A stretch of DNA of 64,000 nt. It comes from Amorphophallus konjac. Its lineage: Eukaryota > Streptophyta > Magnoliopsida > Alismatales > Araceae. The translations under genes and the position numbers were made by a program. Shown here piece after piece: positions 1 through 10,884 of this stretch; position 1 is the stretch's first letter; every line of letters begins with the position of its first letter. The DNA lies in assembly GCA_022559845.1 (NCBI GenBank), contig CM040123.1, positions 300,688,642-300,752,641 of the forward strand. Reading direction: 5' to 3'. A model generated the notes under the pieces. The model saw only the letters and a list, made by a program, of their open reading frames with translations. It was not told where the DNA came from and searched no databases.

Positions 1-1
1 G

Positions 2-204
2 AGTTCACCTGGAATATTCTTGGGTTACTCTGAAGTGTCAAGGGCATATAGGGTATTTAACGTATCAGATCAGAAGTGGAAGAATCTCCACACATTCTTT
101 TTAGTGAAAAGAAAGATGTTTCTAATGTTGAAAATCTTGACAGGGACTCCAATCATGGTGGAGATTTTCTAGAAAACCAACAAGAAGAAGAGAAGACTCA
201 GTAG
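2..204 (+). pseudogene. Broken integrase-RT linker of Sirevirus pol
   Basis: Reading from base 2 gives an integrase C-terminal segment with GIFLGYSEVSRAYRVFN, the usual end of copia integrase before RT. The reading must move to the frame of base 1 around 105-125 to continue into the acidic linker. In that frame a TAG stop occurs at 202-204 before the RT region opens. There are therefore two lesions, a small frameshift and a nonsense codon, and this copy cannot make a continuous Pol. The exact frameshift base cannot be fixed without an intact relative. Confidence 0.7.
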
Positions 205-1923
205 AATGGAGAAATAAATTCCCCAAATCAGGAAGGTCCAAGAGAAACAGGTGAGTCTTCAACAAATATTAGATTCCTTAAAGACCATCCTTTAGATAAT
301 GTCATAGGCAACCCTGAAGAACCTCTTCGGACTAGGTCTCATTTTAGAAATGTGAATAATGATGACTTAATTGCTTTGGTCTCACAAATTGAACCCAAAT
401 CAGTAGAAGAGGCCTTAGCTGATCAAGCTTGGGTCAATGCTTTGAGTGAGGAATTAGGTCAGTTTGAAAGGAATAATGTCTGGGAGCTTGTCCCAAGACC
501 AGATGGTATAAATATTATAGGAACCAAGTGGGTGTTCAAAAATAAGATGAATGAAGATGGAATCATCTCGAGAAATAAGGCCAGACTAGTAGCCAAAGGC
601 TACTGTCAGGAATTCGGTGTAGACTTTGATGAATCCTATGCACCAGTTGTTAGGATGGAAGCTATAAGATTGTTGCTTGCCTTTGCATGCTCAAAGAACA
701 TTAAACTCCAACAAATGGATGTTAAAAGTGCTTTCTTAAATGGAGTTATTAAAGAAGAAGTGTTCGTTGAACAACCTCCTGGATTTCAATTTTCTCCTCA
801 ACCTAACCAAGTTTTCAGGTTAAACAAAGCCTTGTATGGTCTAAAGCAGGCTCCAAGAGCTTGGTATGAAAGATTGTCTGAATTTCTGATCAGCAAGGGC
901 TACAAAAGAGGTAAAGTTGATCAGACTTTATTTACCAAGGGCATGAATAATGATCTCATCATAGTTCAGGTATATGTAGATGACATTGTATTTGGATCAA
1001 CTAGGCATGAACTATGTGATGAATTTTCTACCATGATGTCTGCTGAATTTGAAATAAGCTTGGTTGGAGAACTAAAATATTTTCTTGGATTGCAGGTACA
1101 GCAGCTAGAAGATGGGTGCTTCATCAACCAAACCAAATACACAATGGAACTGTTCAAAAGGTTTGGCATGGAAAACTTAAAGCACATTACTACACCCATG
1201 GGCACCAATACATCATTGGATGCAGATGAGACAGGTAAAGAAGTAAATGCCAAACTTTATAGAGGTATGATTGGATCACTTCTTTACTTGACAGCCTCTA
1301 GACCTGATATACAATTCAGTGTAGGAATGTGTGCAAGGTATCAGTATAGACCTACTGAACTACACTTAGCTGCAGTTAAAAGAATCTTCAGATATTTGTC
1401 AGCTAGTCACTCTCTTGGTTTATGGTTTCCTGCATCTCGCACATTGAATCTAGTAGCATACACAGATGCTGACTATGCAGGCTGTAAACTAGACAGGAAA
1501 AGCACAAGTGGCTATTGTGAATTCTTGGGTGGGTGTTTAGTATCTTGGGGCTCCAAGAAACAACATTCTGTGGCCCTCTCCACTGCAGAAGCTGAATATG
1601 TGGCTGCAGGGAGTTGTGGAACACAAGCCATATGGATTAAACACCAGCTTCAGGACTACCAAGTAGACCTGGGGTGCACACCTATTTACTGTGATAATAC
1701 TAGTGCCATCAATCTTGCTAAAAATCCTGTTTTGCATTCACGAACCAAACACATAGAGATAAGACATCATTTTATAAGAGATGAGGTGTCTAAGAATAAT
1801 TTTGAACTGATTCACGTAGGCACAGATAATCAGATTGCTGATATATTCACAAAACCTCTGGATAATGAAAAATTTTCCACATTGAGAAGAGAATTAGGCT
1901 TATACAAATTGTCTTATTTATGA
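205..1923 (+). CDS. pol: Sirevirus reverse transcriptase-RNase H region (partial pol)
   Basis: This is an open stretch of copia Pol running to a TGA at 1921-1923. The RVT_2-type RT runs from the WVFKNKMNEDG motif (about 530) through LYGLKQAPRAWY (about 834) to the catalytic YVDD (about 973). The RNase H part contains YTDADYAGCKLDRKSTSGY (about 1460), LSTAEAEYVA (about 1579) and the terminal ADIFTKPL box (about 1840). The region would copy element RNA into cDNA and degrade the RNA. There is no true start codon here, because it is the C-terminal part of a polyprotein whose upstream part is broken by a stop at 202-204. From 205 to 1923 the frame is undamaged, so the element is probably not very old. 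Confidence 0.92.
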   Translation, partial: NGEINSPNQEGPRETGESSTNIRFLKDHPLDNVIGNPEEPLRTRSHFRNVNNDDLIALVSQIEPKSVEEALADQAWVNALSEELGQFERNNVWELVPRPDGINIIGTKWVFKNKMNEDGIISRNKARLVAKGYCQEFGVDFDESYAPVVRMEAIRLLLAFACSKNIKLQQMDVKSAFLNGVIKEEVFVEQPPGFQFSPQPNQVFRLNKALYGLKQAPRAWYERLSEFLISKGYKRGKVDQTLFTKGMNNDLIIVQVYVDDIVFGSTRHELCDEFSTMMSAEFEISLVGELKYFLGLQVQQLEDGCFINQTKYTMELFKRFGMENLKHITTPMGTNTSLDADETGKEVNAKLYRGMIGSLLYLTASRPDIQFSVGMCARYQYRPTELHLAAVKRIFRYLSASHSLGLWFPASRTLNLVAYTDADYAGCKLDRKSTSGYCEFLGGCLVSWGSKKQHSVALSTAEAEYVAAGSCGTQAIWIKHQLQDYQVDLGCTPIYCDNTSAINLAKNPVLHSRTKHIEIRHHFIRDEVSKNNFELIHVGTDNQIADIFTKPLDNEKFSTLRRELGLYKLSYL

Positions 1924-3481
1924 AGCCTGTTCCGGTTGTAAGGGGGAGTTGTGTTTATCTCTGTTTAGCCTTCTTGCATGCTGGTTTAAGGGGGAGTTCA
2001 GAATGCTTACTGGTTAGCATTCAGGAATGCTCTAAATAAAGGGGAAGCCTTGAGATTTTGCTGGAATATTTCTTTGAGGAATGCTATGTCTTAGGGGGAG
2101 CTGAGTCGTGATGTGAGAAGAGAAGTTCTTTGACAGATTCAAAAGGGCTATCCAGATGTGTACCTTTGCTGGTCTTGCATGACTGATTTAGTGTGGTTCT
2201 CTCAGAAAGTAGAGTGTCACTTATCTCTTAAGTCTATAAGTTAGTGACTCTAATCTCCAAGTTAGAATCTTTCCTTTGGTACTCTCTCAGAGATCTGGAC
2301 TAATTGCATAAAGTATATCTTCCTACATTGTCATTGATTATGGTTCAGGCCAAAAACTTGTATGTCTTGATATCTGACCCAATCAACTTGAAATCTAGAC
2401 TTCAAGACTCAATTCAAGAAAAGTTCTTTTTGGTATTGTCTTCAATCATTCTATCTTTTTAACTCAAGGGCTTAACTGAACAAACATGTTCTGTTTTTGA
2501 TCACTGAGAAACTGGGAGCTTCATCAACGAAATGAATAGTTCTCCCAAGTCATGAGGTGTCAAATGCTTAAAATGAATGAAAAGTCATGACAGAGCAATG
2601 GTGGCTTGCTGGTGAGTAGATGGGGACTCTGGCCTCTAATCAAGGTGTTTCCTCATGTCAAAAGCCATAGTTACTAACTCTGTTCCTTAATAAAAAAAAA
2701 GGGAAGGAAGTAATGAGGTACTCACTATGAGTAACTGGGGATTCGGGCCTCTAATCAAGGTGTCTCCCTAATGTCAAAGGAAGTGAACTACCAACTTACT
2801 CATTGATCTTCTTGAAAATCATCTCCAACAAAAATTCCTTGTTGTTATGCAACTAATGGATTGCTTGTCTTCAATACCTTGAGAACACCTCTCTGATTTA
2901 GTCTCTTGCTGTCTTGTGGAATAGTTGAATGATCAGCTATATCTGGCCATACTTGTGAACTCCTGCTCTCAATCATCCACTATGTATGCTGATAAACTTG
3001 TCTATCATTCTACTTCTCTATTGTGTACTGAAGTCTAAAGAATCCTCTCTTGAGATTAGAAACTCACTTATTCTCTTAAGACCTACTCGTGACTTTCTGC
3101 ACTAAGTAGTAATTGCCCTTAGTCCTCATGTTTCCAGCACTGTCACACATTCTGTAGTTCTTTTTGCTGATGTCAAAGGGGGAGAGAAGCTTGCTATCTA
3201 CAATTTCAGTGAGAAGTTTGCAATATCAGTGAGTATTGGTTTAGTGAGTATTGGTTTCAGTGAGTATTGGTTTTGTCTTGAGCTTTGAGGGGAGTCATGT
3301 TGCTTCATGCTGATATGTTTATGAGTTGTGGGGGAGATGATAGTGTGCAGTAGGGAATGTTTAATTCATTTGCATGAGCATGTCTTGAATTTATTCTGCC
3401 TGTTCCAGCTGGTATTAAATTTCTTGTTGAAACTTGATATTGCTTGATTCATAGTGTTGTCATCATCAAAAATGGGGAGAT
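1924..3481 (+). other. Sirevirus region between pol and 3' LTR, multiple polypurine tracts
   Basis: No credible coding frame is present. The stretch is punctuated by purine tracts AGGGGGAG or close variants at about 1941, 1990, 2040, 2094, 3177 and 3331, and ends in the tract next to the LTR. Multiple PPT-like tracts here are a known Sirevirus signature. Two diverged copies of a roughly 45-bp block (GCCTCTAATCAAGGTGT core) lie at about 2620-2665 and 2730-2785. A GTGAGTATTGGTTT unit is tripled at about 3230-3272. Confidence 0.7.
3468..3480 (+). promoter_or_regulatory. Polypurine tract of the Sirevirus
   Basis: AAAAATGGGGAGA lies immediately before the LTR terminus TGTTGAATCC. This matches the conserved Sirevirus PPT-LTR junction and would prime plus-strand DNA synthesis. 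Confidence 0.75.
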
Positions 3482-3716
3482 TGTTGAATCCCTATGGTTT
3501 TGGTGATGGTTTTGATGATGTCTCACACTATAAATCAATCCTCTATGTTTAGATTAATGTTGTTTCATCATGTGAGTAAGTACAGTTTATTTGGTTGTCA
3601 GATAAGCATGCTATTATGATTTTATCTACACTTTGCTTAGCTGGTTTTGATAGCAGTGGGTCGACCCAACCTTGCTGATGCGTCGACTCATCTGTTCTTT
3701 GGGATAACTTCTTCAA

Positions 3717-4280
3717 GTCTGTACATCGGGCACCTTCTAACTGAAGTCTACACACTGGCATTAGAATTCCAAGTCTGTACACTGCCCGACCAACTAAGTC
3801 TGCACTTTGCAAAAATTAGTTCAGCTCAACCCTATACATCCTTTCAATCCTCAACTCTATACATTGGAGTGTCAAGCTTAATGTCTATACATCGTCTCGT
3901 GTTTGCAAAGTCTGAACAGCGTCCGTTGTCAAGACTCCTTGAAGTCTGTACATCGGACTGCTTCTTTTGAAGTCTACACCTTGGCTCGTTCTCTTCTGCA
4001 AAGTATGTTCATTAGACTGTGGCGAAGTCTATACATTCGGCTCCTTGGGCAAAGTCTATACATCGCATAGTCTGTACATTGCCTTCAGCCCAAGTGCTCA
4101 AAGCCAAGTCTATACAACGCCAACCCAACACATTGAACAGCTCTCCATGTCTATACACTAGACTTCATTTCTCTAAAGTCTATTCATTGTTGTTTGAATT
4201 GCAAGTCCATACACTGGAAACTCCTCATTTGATTGAGTCTATACATTGAGCTCAACGTTAACACTAAGTCTATACACTTC
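3717..4280 (+). repeat. Degenerate array of AAGTCTATACATTG-type units in U3
   Basis: About 20 copies of a 14-bp core, consensus AAGTCTRYACAYYG, recur every 25-35 bp between unrelated spacers. Examples lie near 3717, 3742, 3770, 3941, 4024, 4050, 4068, 4104, 4148, 4203, 4233 and 4265. The core is conserved while the spacers are not, which looks more like repeated binding sites than a simple tandem repeat. The array sits upstream of the TATA box. Confidence 0.8.
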
Positions 4281-4325
4281 CTTCTTGTTGCTGAAGGGAG
4301 CAGGGTCGATGCCTGAAGCTTAAAG

Positions 4326-4790
4326 CGTCCACGCATCAGTAGACGAAGCTTTCACGTCATCTTCTATTGCGTCAACGCCACAAGCAAGCAGCGTCGACGC
4401 AGCAGTTAAAGAAACAGAGACTCTTACAAGCGATGAAGCATTCACGAAATCTTCCACTGCGTCAACGCCATCAACAAGCAGCGTCGACGCAGCGGCTTAA
4501 GAGTTGCTAGTATAGAAATGTACACGTTCGTGCGTCAACGCCACCAACTGGCAGCGTCGACGCAGTAGTCCAAGAAAGGGACGACTTATCTCTGGATGCC
4601 TTCAATATGTCAACGCAATATGCTGATAACGTTGACGCAGCTCGCCTATCTATTGAAGACTTGAACACTAGACTGCCGATACCGTTGCGTCAACGCAATA
4701 GGCTGATGGAGTCGACGCAGCGGTAAAGAAGTTTGAAGATTTCTGATGACTGCGTCAACTCTTTGAAGCAAGTGAGTTGACGCCATCTAC
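4326..4790 (+). repeat. Array of GCGTCAACGC...GCGTCGACGC inverted-repeat modules
   Basis: Six modules of about 37 bp start near 4371, 4463, 4532, 4609, 4686 and 4751, with a decayed one near 4326. Each pairs GCGTCAACGC with a facing GCGTYGACGC across a spacer of about 12-18 bp. In the last module the arms are GCGTCAACTC and GAGTTGACGC, which are fully complementary although both differ from the consensus. The array ends about 160 bp upstream of the TATA box. Confidence 0.8.
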
Positions 4791-4951
4791 CTCCAGTTGC
4801 TGAGCGTACTGGTGCTGGGCACGTGATCCGAGGATAAGGAAAATGCCCAGATAAGGACACGTGGTCTGACAGCCTGCTGGATGCTGCCACATAGTCCGAA
4901 CTCTTAGGGCGGGAACTGTGGAAGCCACACGCGCCCTGCTGCTGCTCCAGG

Positions 4952-4958
4952 TATAAAA
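4952..4958 (+). promoter_or_regulatory. TATA box of the Sirevirus LTR
   Basis: TATAAAA within GGTATAAAATGGAGCC lies downstream of the two U3 repeat arrays and upstream of a purine-rich leader. Transcription would be expected to start about 30 bp further on. Confidence 0.7.
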
Positions 4959-6350
4959 TGGAGCCTTCGTCTTAAGATGAAGATTGATCGAAGAAGAAGC
5001 CTGGAGAGCATATACGTCCTTCGATCCAGAAAAGGAAAGAAAAGTGCAGAGAGAAAGAAAGAGAAAGGAAAAGAGCAGAGAGTTCAATATCTGAGAGGAG
5101 TTTGGTCGAGAGAGAGAGAGAGAGTGTGTGCTGATTGATGAATTGCTTCATTTGAAGCTACTTTTGTATTGGGTTTCAGAACCGATTCCTTTTCATTGTT
5201 TTTCATTTTCCACTTTGCTTTCGTTTATTTTTCGTCCTTCTATTTTGATCTGAATTGTTGTCCCTCCGGTGTGTGGAGGAAGGGAGTATTACTCCAGTTT
5301 CCCTCTGTGTTACAGAGGAAGAGAGATCGGTGATCTCTGGTGGTGTTAGTGACTGGCTGTCATTAATAATTTCCCTCCGATGTGTGGAGGAAGGGAGAGG
5401 ATTCTCCGGTTGTATTCTAGCTGGGAGCTAGAACAGGTTTCAGGTTCTGTGGGTAGTAGAACTTGATTGAGGGATTTGTTTCCCTTGGTGTTCAAGCTAT
5501 GTGGCAGCACGTTGTTCGCAGACTGAGTCTGCATTGATCTAGCATCGTCTAGTGGAATCCTCACTCTAGTTGGAGTGAGGGGTAGATGTAGATTGCGGAC
5601 TGCAATCGAACCACCTAAAAAACCGAGTGCCTCCTCTGTGGTTTGCTATTGTTCTCTATGCTCTTCATCTGCTCGGCTCTTTGCTTCCATGTGATTCGCT
5701 CTTCATTCTCATTTGCATCCCTCTGTGTACGGTTTAAGGAGGTGCGTTAGCAGTAGAAAATATATTCCGCTTAAGTTTCTACAAATTGGGAGTGATCTAT
5801 TCATCCCCCCCTTCTATATCACTATTGCTGCGCTAACAGGACCTAGCAAGCAAGCACGAACCGAACGATGGACTCACTCAAGCGAACTCACCCGTGACGC
5901 GCACACCTGGGTCCATAGGTGGACCGGCGATAGTGGTGAGGGTCCGAGGTTGGACCTAAGTGTTCCAGGGGTTTGGTCAGCCTAGGGAGGACCCCACTGG
6001 GCCAAGGATGCCCAAATCACGGGCGGCCAACACGCCAAGGGCGTGGGTTAAGTGCTTGCTCTCACAACTCACCCGCGGTGGCACTCAATTAATCGAATAA
6101 TTGGAGCGAGCACTCTCTCACTGTCAACGTAGCAACTAGAAATAATACCAAGCTAAGAAATGATAAAACCAGCAGAGGATGGGGCCTGAAACTCACTTGG
6201 TCGGCATGAAGACGTCGATCCCGGCTGGAGATGAGGCGAGGGGGGAAGCGTGGGTATACCCCGCACGCTGCGCCGGTGTAGCTCTAACTTGAAAATTCAA
6301 AATAGTACACCACTACGCCTCTCGCAGGAGGGGGGATCTTGGGGTGGGGG

Positions 6351-9321
6351 TGTGGACGCACTTTCAGGACATTGCTCATTTTTATTATTTTATTCATCCT
6401 TTTGTTCATTTGTTCAATTTATTAGTGCGAGGGCGTGCTAGTCACCTAGGTGACGATTTATGCGGGCTTGAAAGAAGCCCATGGTGCGCTCGATCTGACT
6501 AATCAGACAATTGTGTGTATCGTGTCGGGACTGAGAACCCATCGTACCATAAAGGCTACGACATTAATTACATCCCCTCTGAGAGGAGAAAACCCTTGAT
6601 TAATCACCGGAAAAGGGGGGCCTACGGCCTAAGATTCATAATAATGGAAGTGAGTGCGAAAACCTCGGATTGCGTTTAAACAGACCCCGCGTCGGGGCGT
6701 AAACATTCATAGATGTGTGCATGTCGGTCACTGGTGGACCATTTCTTGTTCGGACAGAAGTCCGCATTTGTAGCATAAGAGACAGTGACAAACCGTACAA
6801 ATGTCTAACATGAGTACGGCTAGTTTAATGCAAGTGTGGGATTAGATCCCGGTATATATGTTGGCCACTAACGGACCATTCATTGTTTGGACGAGAGTCC
6901 GCATTTGAAGCATCGAAGACAATGACAAAGCCATACGGATGTCTGTCGTAAGTACGGTAAGTTTAATGTGGGTGCAGGATTGGATCCTGGTAGAGGTGGG
7001 TCAAGCTAATGAACTATCGGCCCAAGATAAGTTCGGATCATGGTCATGTCCGGGTGAAGGCTCCCGAGATCCAAGTCCGATCTAGTGGGGCATCATTACT
7101 TTTCTCTTCATACGCAATCCGGGGGAGTGAATTGTTAAGTGTGAAGCCCGAAATCGCCAGTGTGAGCCCCCGGAAGAAAATTTTGATTATAACATGGGCG
7201 ATATTGTCTTTTGTTTTTTCCATTTGCGTCAAGTATTTTCTTTTATTTGGTTAATCATTCTTTCTCTTTTAGGCACGCCGGTTAAGGGAAATGCCAAGAA
7301 AGGAGAGGGGCGTGCCGGCTACAGAGACTACAAGGGGCGTGCTGGTGAAGAGAAGCCCAGGGGGGCTCACCGGATTAGGCCCCAAGAGAGGGGGCGCGTC
7401 GGGCAAGTGGAGCACAAGGGGGCACGCCGGTTAAGGCTAGGAAGAGGGGAGGCGCACCGGTTTCGGGCTCAAAGTTCATAGGATGGGTAAAACGGCGCGA
7501 AGGAGGCACGCCGGATTAGGCCCCTTGGGGTTGAAATGGATTATGAGTGTAGAGCTAAAATGACGCGGGGGGTACCGCGCCGAAAAATGGCGTGCCGGTT
7601 TAGGGGCGCGCCGGATTAGGGCAGGTTTGGTTGATTTGGCTTTAAATGAAAGGCCAAGTGAATTTCTTGGAACTTTGATGTTAATTAAGAAGATTACAGA
7701 GTTTATTCACGTCCCAAATGTCCTGCAGACATGGCAAGTCTAGACTTATGCGAGGTTCTTACTCGAGCAGAGTCCAAAGTAGACTTATAGTTGAAAATTC
7801 ATCAAATTCAGACTAATTGTTTAGTCAAAAATTGGGCAGCACCTCCCCATGACCAGAGGGCTACGGGGGCGAAGTGGAGATAGTGCCACAGCCTCTGGGG
7901 TACGCTCCTTAAAGCCAGGAGTGCCAAACGGTGAGCGACAAACTTCAATGGAGGGAAACCCCGAGGGCTAGCCTACGAGGGGCACCAACACTCCACGAGT
8001 TGAAGATATGATTGAAAGGGACAAATGTTTGCCCAGCAGGGCCATGAATGTTCATCTTCTGTGGGTTCCTTAGAAGGCCACACTATGGAAAAGCGAGCTT
8101 CAAAGACCCTAGATGAGTGGGAGACTTAAAGTAGAAGAGGATGGAGGCTGAACAAAACACCGTGTTTGCCAAAAGTCTCTTTTATTCATCCATAAGTAGA
8201 AGGAAGATCAAAATACAGGAGGAGATCTACCCCAAAGTAGAAGGAAAAGTGTTTGAGGGAAAGAAGATAAGATACATGAACGGGGAGGGGGAATAGAGCA
8301 CAAGCTCTTCTCCCCAAGCTCACCTCTCACTGGACTCTCCTCTCTTCACCTCTCGGGCGTGGGGATGAAGCTCTTTTCTCTCTTTTCTTCTTCTCTTCTT
8401 TCTCTGGCTCCTTCTCTCTCGAGCTCCTTCCTGGTGGGTGGAAGAATCCCCTCAAGCCGTGGTCGTTTCAGAGGGAGTTCTCCCCCCCTTTCTTCTTTCT
8501 TTTTTTTTCTTTCCTCCTTCGTGCAGGATGCAGGGGAGGGTTATCTGGGGAACAGACCTCCCTGAAGCTTCTTCTTTTCTTTCTCCCCGACCAAAGACTG
8601 CGGCATGTCGATAGAGGAGTTGGTAGCAGGATTTTCTGACTTCCAGGGATCGGCCGGTGGATTATCAAGATGCTGTCGGGAGACTTCTCTGCTTCACACA
8701 ACTCTCGGTCCATCTGTTTGTGGGAAACAAGGGGGGCGAAAGCAGGATGAGACAGCTTTGGGTTAAATCGGCGCAGGTTTGTGTGCGCTGGATTAACAAT
8801 ACAAAGAGGGAGGCCATGGGGCACGCCGGTTTATGGGGCTCATAAGGGGCGCTCCGGTTTGCAGCCAAAGGGAAAGGGGGCGCGCCGGTTTAAGGGGCGC
8901 GCCGGTTTAGGTGATGGCCGCGCCATTTTAAGCGTCAAAGGACTTCTTCCCATCTTAGTGACGATTCTGATGGATGCTTGCCCTCCCGTGCTACCTTAGT
9001 TGTAACGCACCACCTCCGAGGTGTTTGGTTCGAAGCCTCTGAGCCCCCAGTTTAGGACTTCGAGTGATTTCTAGCACATGCCGAACTCGTGTCCGAATTC
9101 TTGGGTTTTCTCTCAATTTGGGCTTCGGCATAGCCGGTTGGAGAGTCGTTGCCACATCTTCTACTTGAGGGGCTTCCTTATCGGGTAACGGACCACCAAA
9201 CACATTCTCGTCCGGATCGGGCGAGGTATGGGGTTTATTCGGCATTTTCATCTTTGACCTGCTCTCAGATGCGGCGACGTACGTGCCGTATGATCTTCAT
9301 CATCATTTTTTGACATCCACA
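6351..9321 (-). mobile_element. Solo LTR of a Tat-lineage Ty3/gypsy element
   Basis: This 2971-bp unit runs from TGTGGACGC to GACATCCACA, so its ends are a perfect TGTGGA/TCCACA inverted repeat. It is bounded by GGGGG at 6346-6350 and at 9322-9326. E2 lacks the insert at the same place (near 25697). Read on the minus strand it resembles the 5' LTR at 32115-35466. Shared parts include the CCCCGAGGGCTAGCCTACGAGGGGC block (about 7955) and many GGCGCGCCGGTTT-type units at 7270-7630 and 8815-8925. The terminal sequence resembles the Tat LTR ends. No gag or pol is present, so it is a solo LTR left by LTR-LTR recombination. Confidence 0.82.
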
Positions 9322-10873
9322 GGGGGTTATTTTCAATTACACCCAAACACTACCTCCACGTAGGGAGGGGTTGTAAGCCGGCCAGGCGGGGATGGGGAAT
9401 TAAGCAAAAGCCGAGTGGATGATGACTATCGGTTCTGCCAGCTCTCTGGACAGCGAGATAGGCAGTTGCTATCGGCTCTGCTACGGGCTCTCGCGAACTC
9501 AAAAAAGGTCGCAACTGGTGCCGAATCTTTCTGACTTGACCCAGGATGACGCCAGAATTTTCGTGGAATTTCTTGACGTCGTCGGTGGCTGGGGCAGGGT
9601 CTGGAACATGACTGTTCTGTGCTGATTCTGATTGCTCCCAGTCTGCTGCTGCTGGAGGACGAAGGCGCCAAGAACACTCCCGAACTACGAATAATGTGGG
9701 ATCAGAACCTCCGCAATCGTGGTCGAGTCTTTTTTGAATGGAGACCCACGGGGCCACCGGTGGAGGTCGGAGTAGACAAGGAGACCCCGAACAGTGACAG
9801 GGTATCAGACCAATCCTAGAGGGGACTGAGCCAGCACACCCGAGGGAGGAGATTCGAAACTTACTGCTCTGAGATCCAAACGGAGCTCTACTTCTTGGTG
9901 ATGAAAGGGGACTCATAGCAGAAGTCCTCATCCAAACGCCGCTCCAATATCTTCAACATACTAGTCATGGTAGCCTCTACAAGCTGCAGTTGGGTGTCTG
10001 CCAGGGAGGGATTGCGCAGTAAGGCGGTGGAGACTCCTCCGGGCAGACACGAACTCAGACGGAGGCGGGACCACCTCCGTTGCGAAGTAGACTAGACGAC
10101 GCTTCCAACGGTATAGGGTTTTCCACCAGGAACTTTGTGGAGATGATGTGGCAGGTTCTGCAAACAGGTACCTGGTCGGCTACCTGCGGGCTGAGAGCTG
10201 CAGGGTGAGAATGGTAGTTGTGATGATGGGAGGGGGTGACCAGATGGTAGGGGGATGGGGGCTAGAGCTTGTGGGAGGTTGCTGAAGGGGTCTACAGGTG
10301 ATGGAGGGGGTGTGGGAGCTGCTGGAACCGCAGCTAGGGGAGGGGGAGAGGGGGCTGTGGCTAGAGGTGGAGGGGAGAGGGAGAGGGGGGGCGCAGATTG
10401 GCAATGGGGGGTGGAGGGAGTTGGTTTGAAATCTCCTTAATGGAGAGGGGTTAATGTTGGCCTAGGGGATGGGAAAGGGTGTGTTGGGGAAGGGAAGGGG
10501 TGCTTGGAGAGGGGTGTTCTATGTTGGGAGAGTGAAAGGGTGTATGGGGAGTGCCAAAGGTCACCGAGGAAGGGGGAGGGAATTGAAAGAAATTGATGGG
10601 GTGCAATGAAGACTCCTAGGGAGATGAAAGGGTGGGTGATGTGGCATATGAGGCGGCTAGCTAGGGCTGAGGTGGAGGATGATGCAGACAGAGGGGGAGG
10701 AGAGAGAAAGTGGCGGCCAGGAGAGAGGAGAGAGAGGGGGGCCGCCCTTGAGAGAGGGGGGATAGGGGAGGGGAGCTTCTCACTCCTCTCTAATGGCTTC
10801 TCACCAAAGAAATTCAATTTTTCTGGACTCAAAATAGTAGGTTTTCATTAGCTTCAAATGAGAGAAAGGGGTC

Positions 10874-10884
10874 CTATTTATAGG
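10874..10884 (-). promoter_or_regulatory. TATA box of solo LTR E1
   Basis: On the minus strand this reads CCTATAAATAGG. Leftward of it lies a C/T-rich leader on the minus strand (about 10290-10800). E2 has the matching box at 27266-27273 with the same kind of leader, which supports the orientation. Confidence 0.6.

Larger units (their letters stand above)
1..5838 (+). mobile_element. Ty1/copia Sirevirus-type retrotransposon, 3' half
   Basis: This is the 3' half of a Sirevirus-like Ty1/copia element whose 5' part lies left of the window. In order it holds the end of integrase, reverse transcriptase and RNase H, about 1.5 kb of noncoding DNA with several polypurine tracts, and the 3' LTR. Clade assignment rests on the RT motif YVDDIVFGST, the overall RT/RNase H match to Sireviruses, and multiple AGGGGGAG tracts between pol and the LTR, which are typical of that genus. 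It was inserted into the solo LTR E1, whose sequence resumes at 5839. The TSD cannot be checked because the 5' flank is outside the window. Confidence 0.88.
3482..5838 (+). repeat. Sirevirus 3' LTR
   Basis: This 2357-bp LTR runs from TGTTGAATCC after the PPT to GCGCTAACA, giving TGTT...AACA inverted ends. Beyond it the sequence becomes the E-family LTR. The U3 part holds two arrays of short repeats (3717-4280 and 4326-4790) and a TATA box near 4952. The leader region has a GA run at 5107-5124 and two copies of a CCCTCCGRTGTGTGGAGGAAGGGAG block at about 5263 and 5372. The right boundary is inferred from terminal symmetry and from the resumption of E1, because the 5' LTR is outside the window. 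Confidence 0.75.

Noticed and set aside
6351..9321. DNA transposon with TGTGGA/TCCACA inverted repeats
   Set aside because: The TG...CA ends, 5-bp TSD, size and homology to the Tat LTR fit a solo LTR better. No transposase is present.
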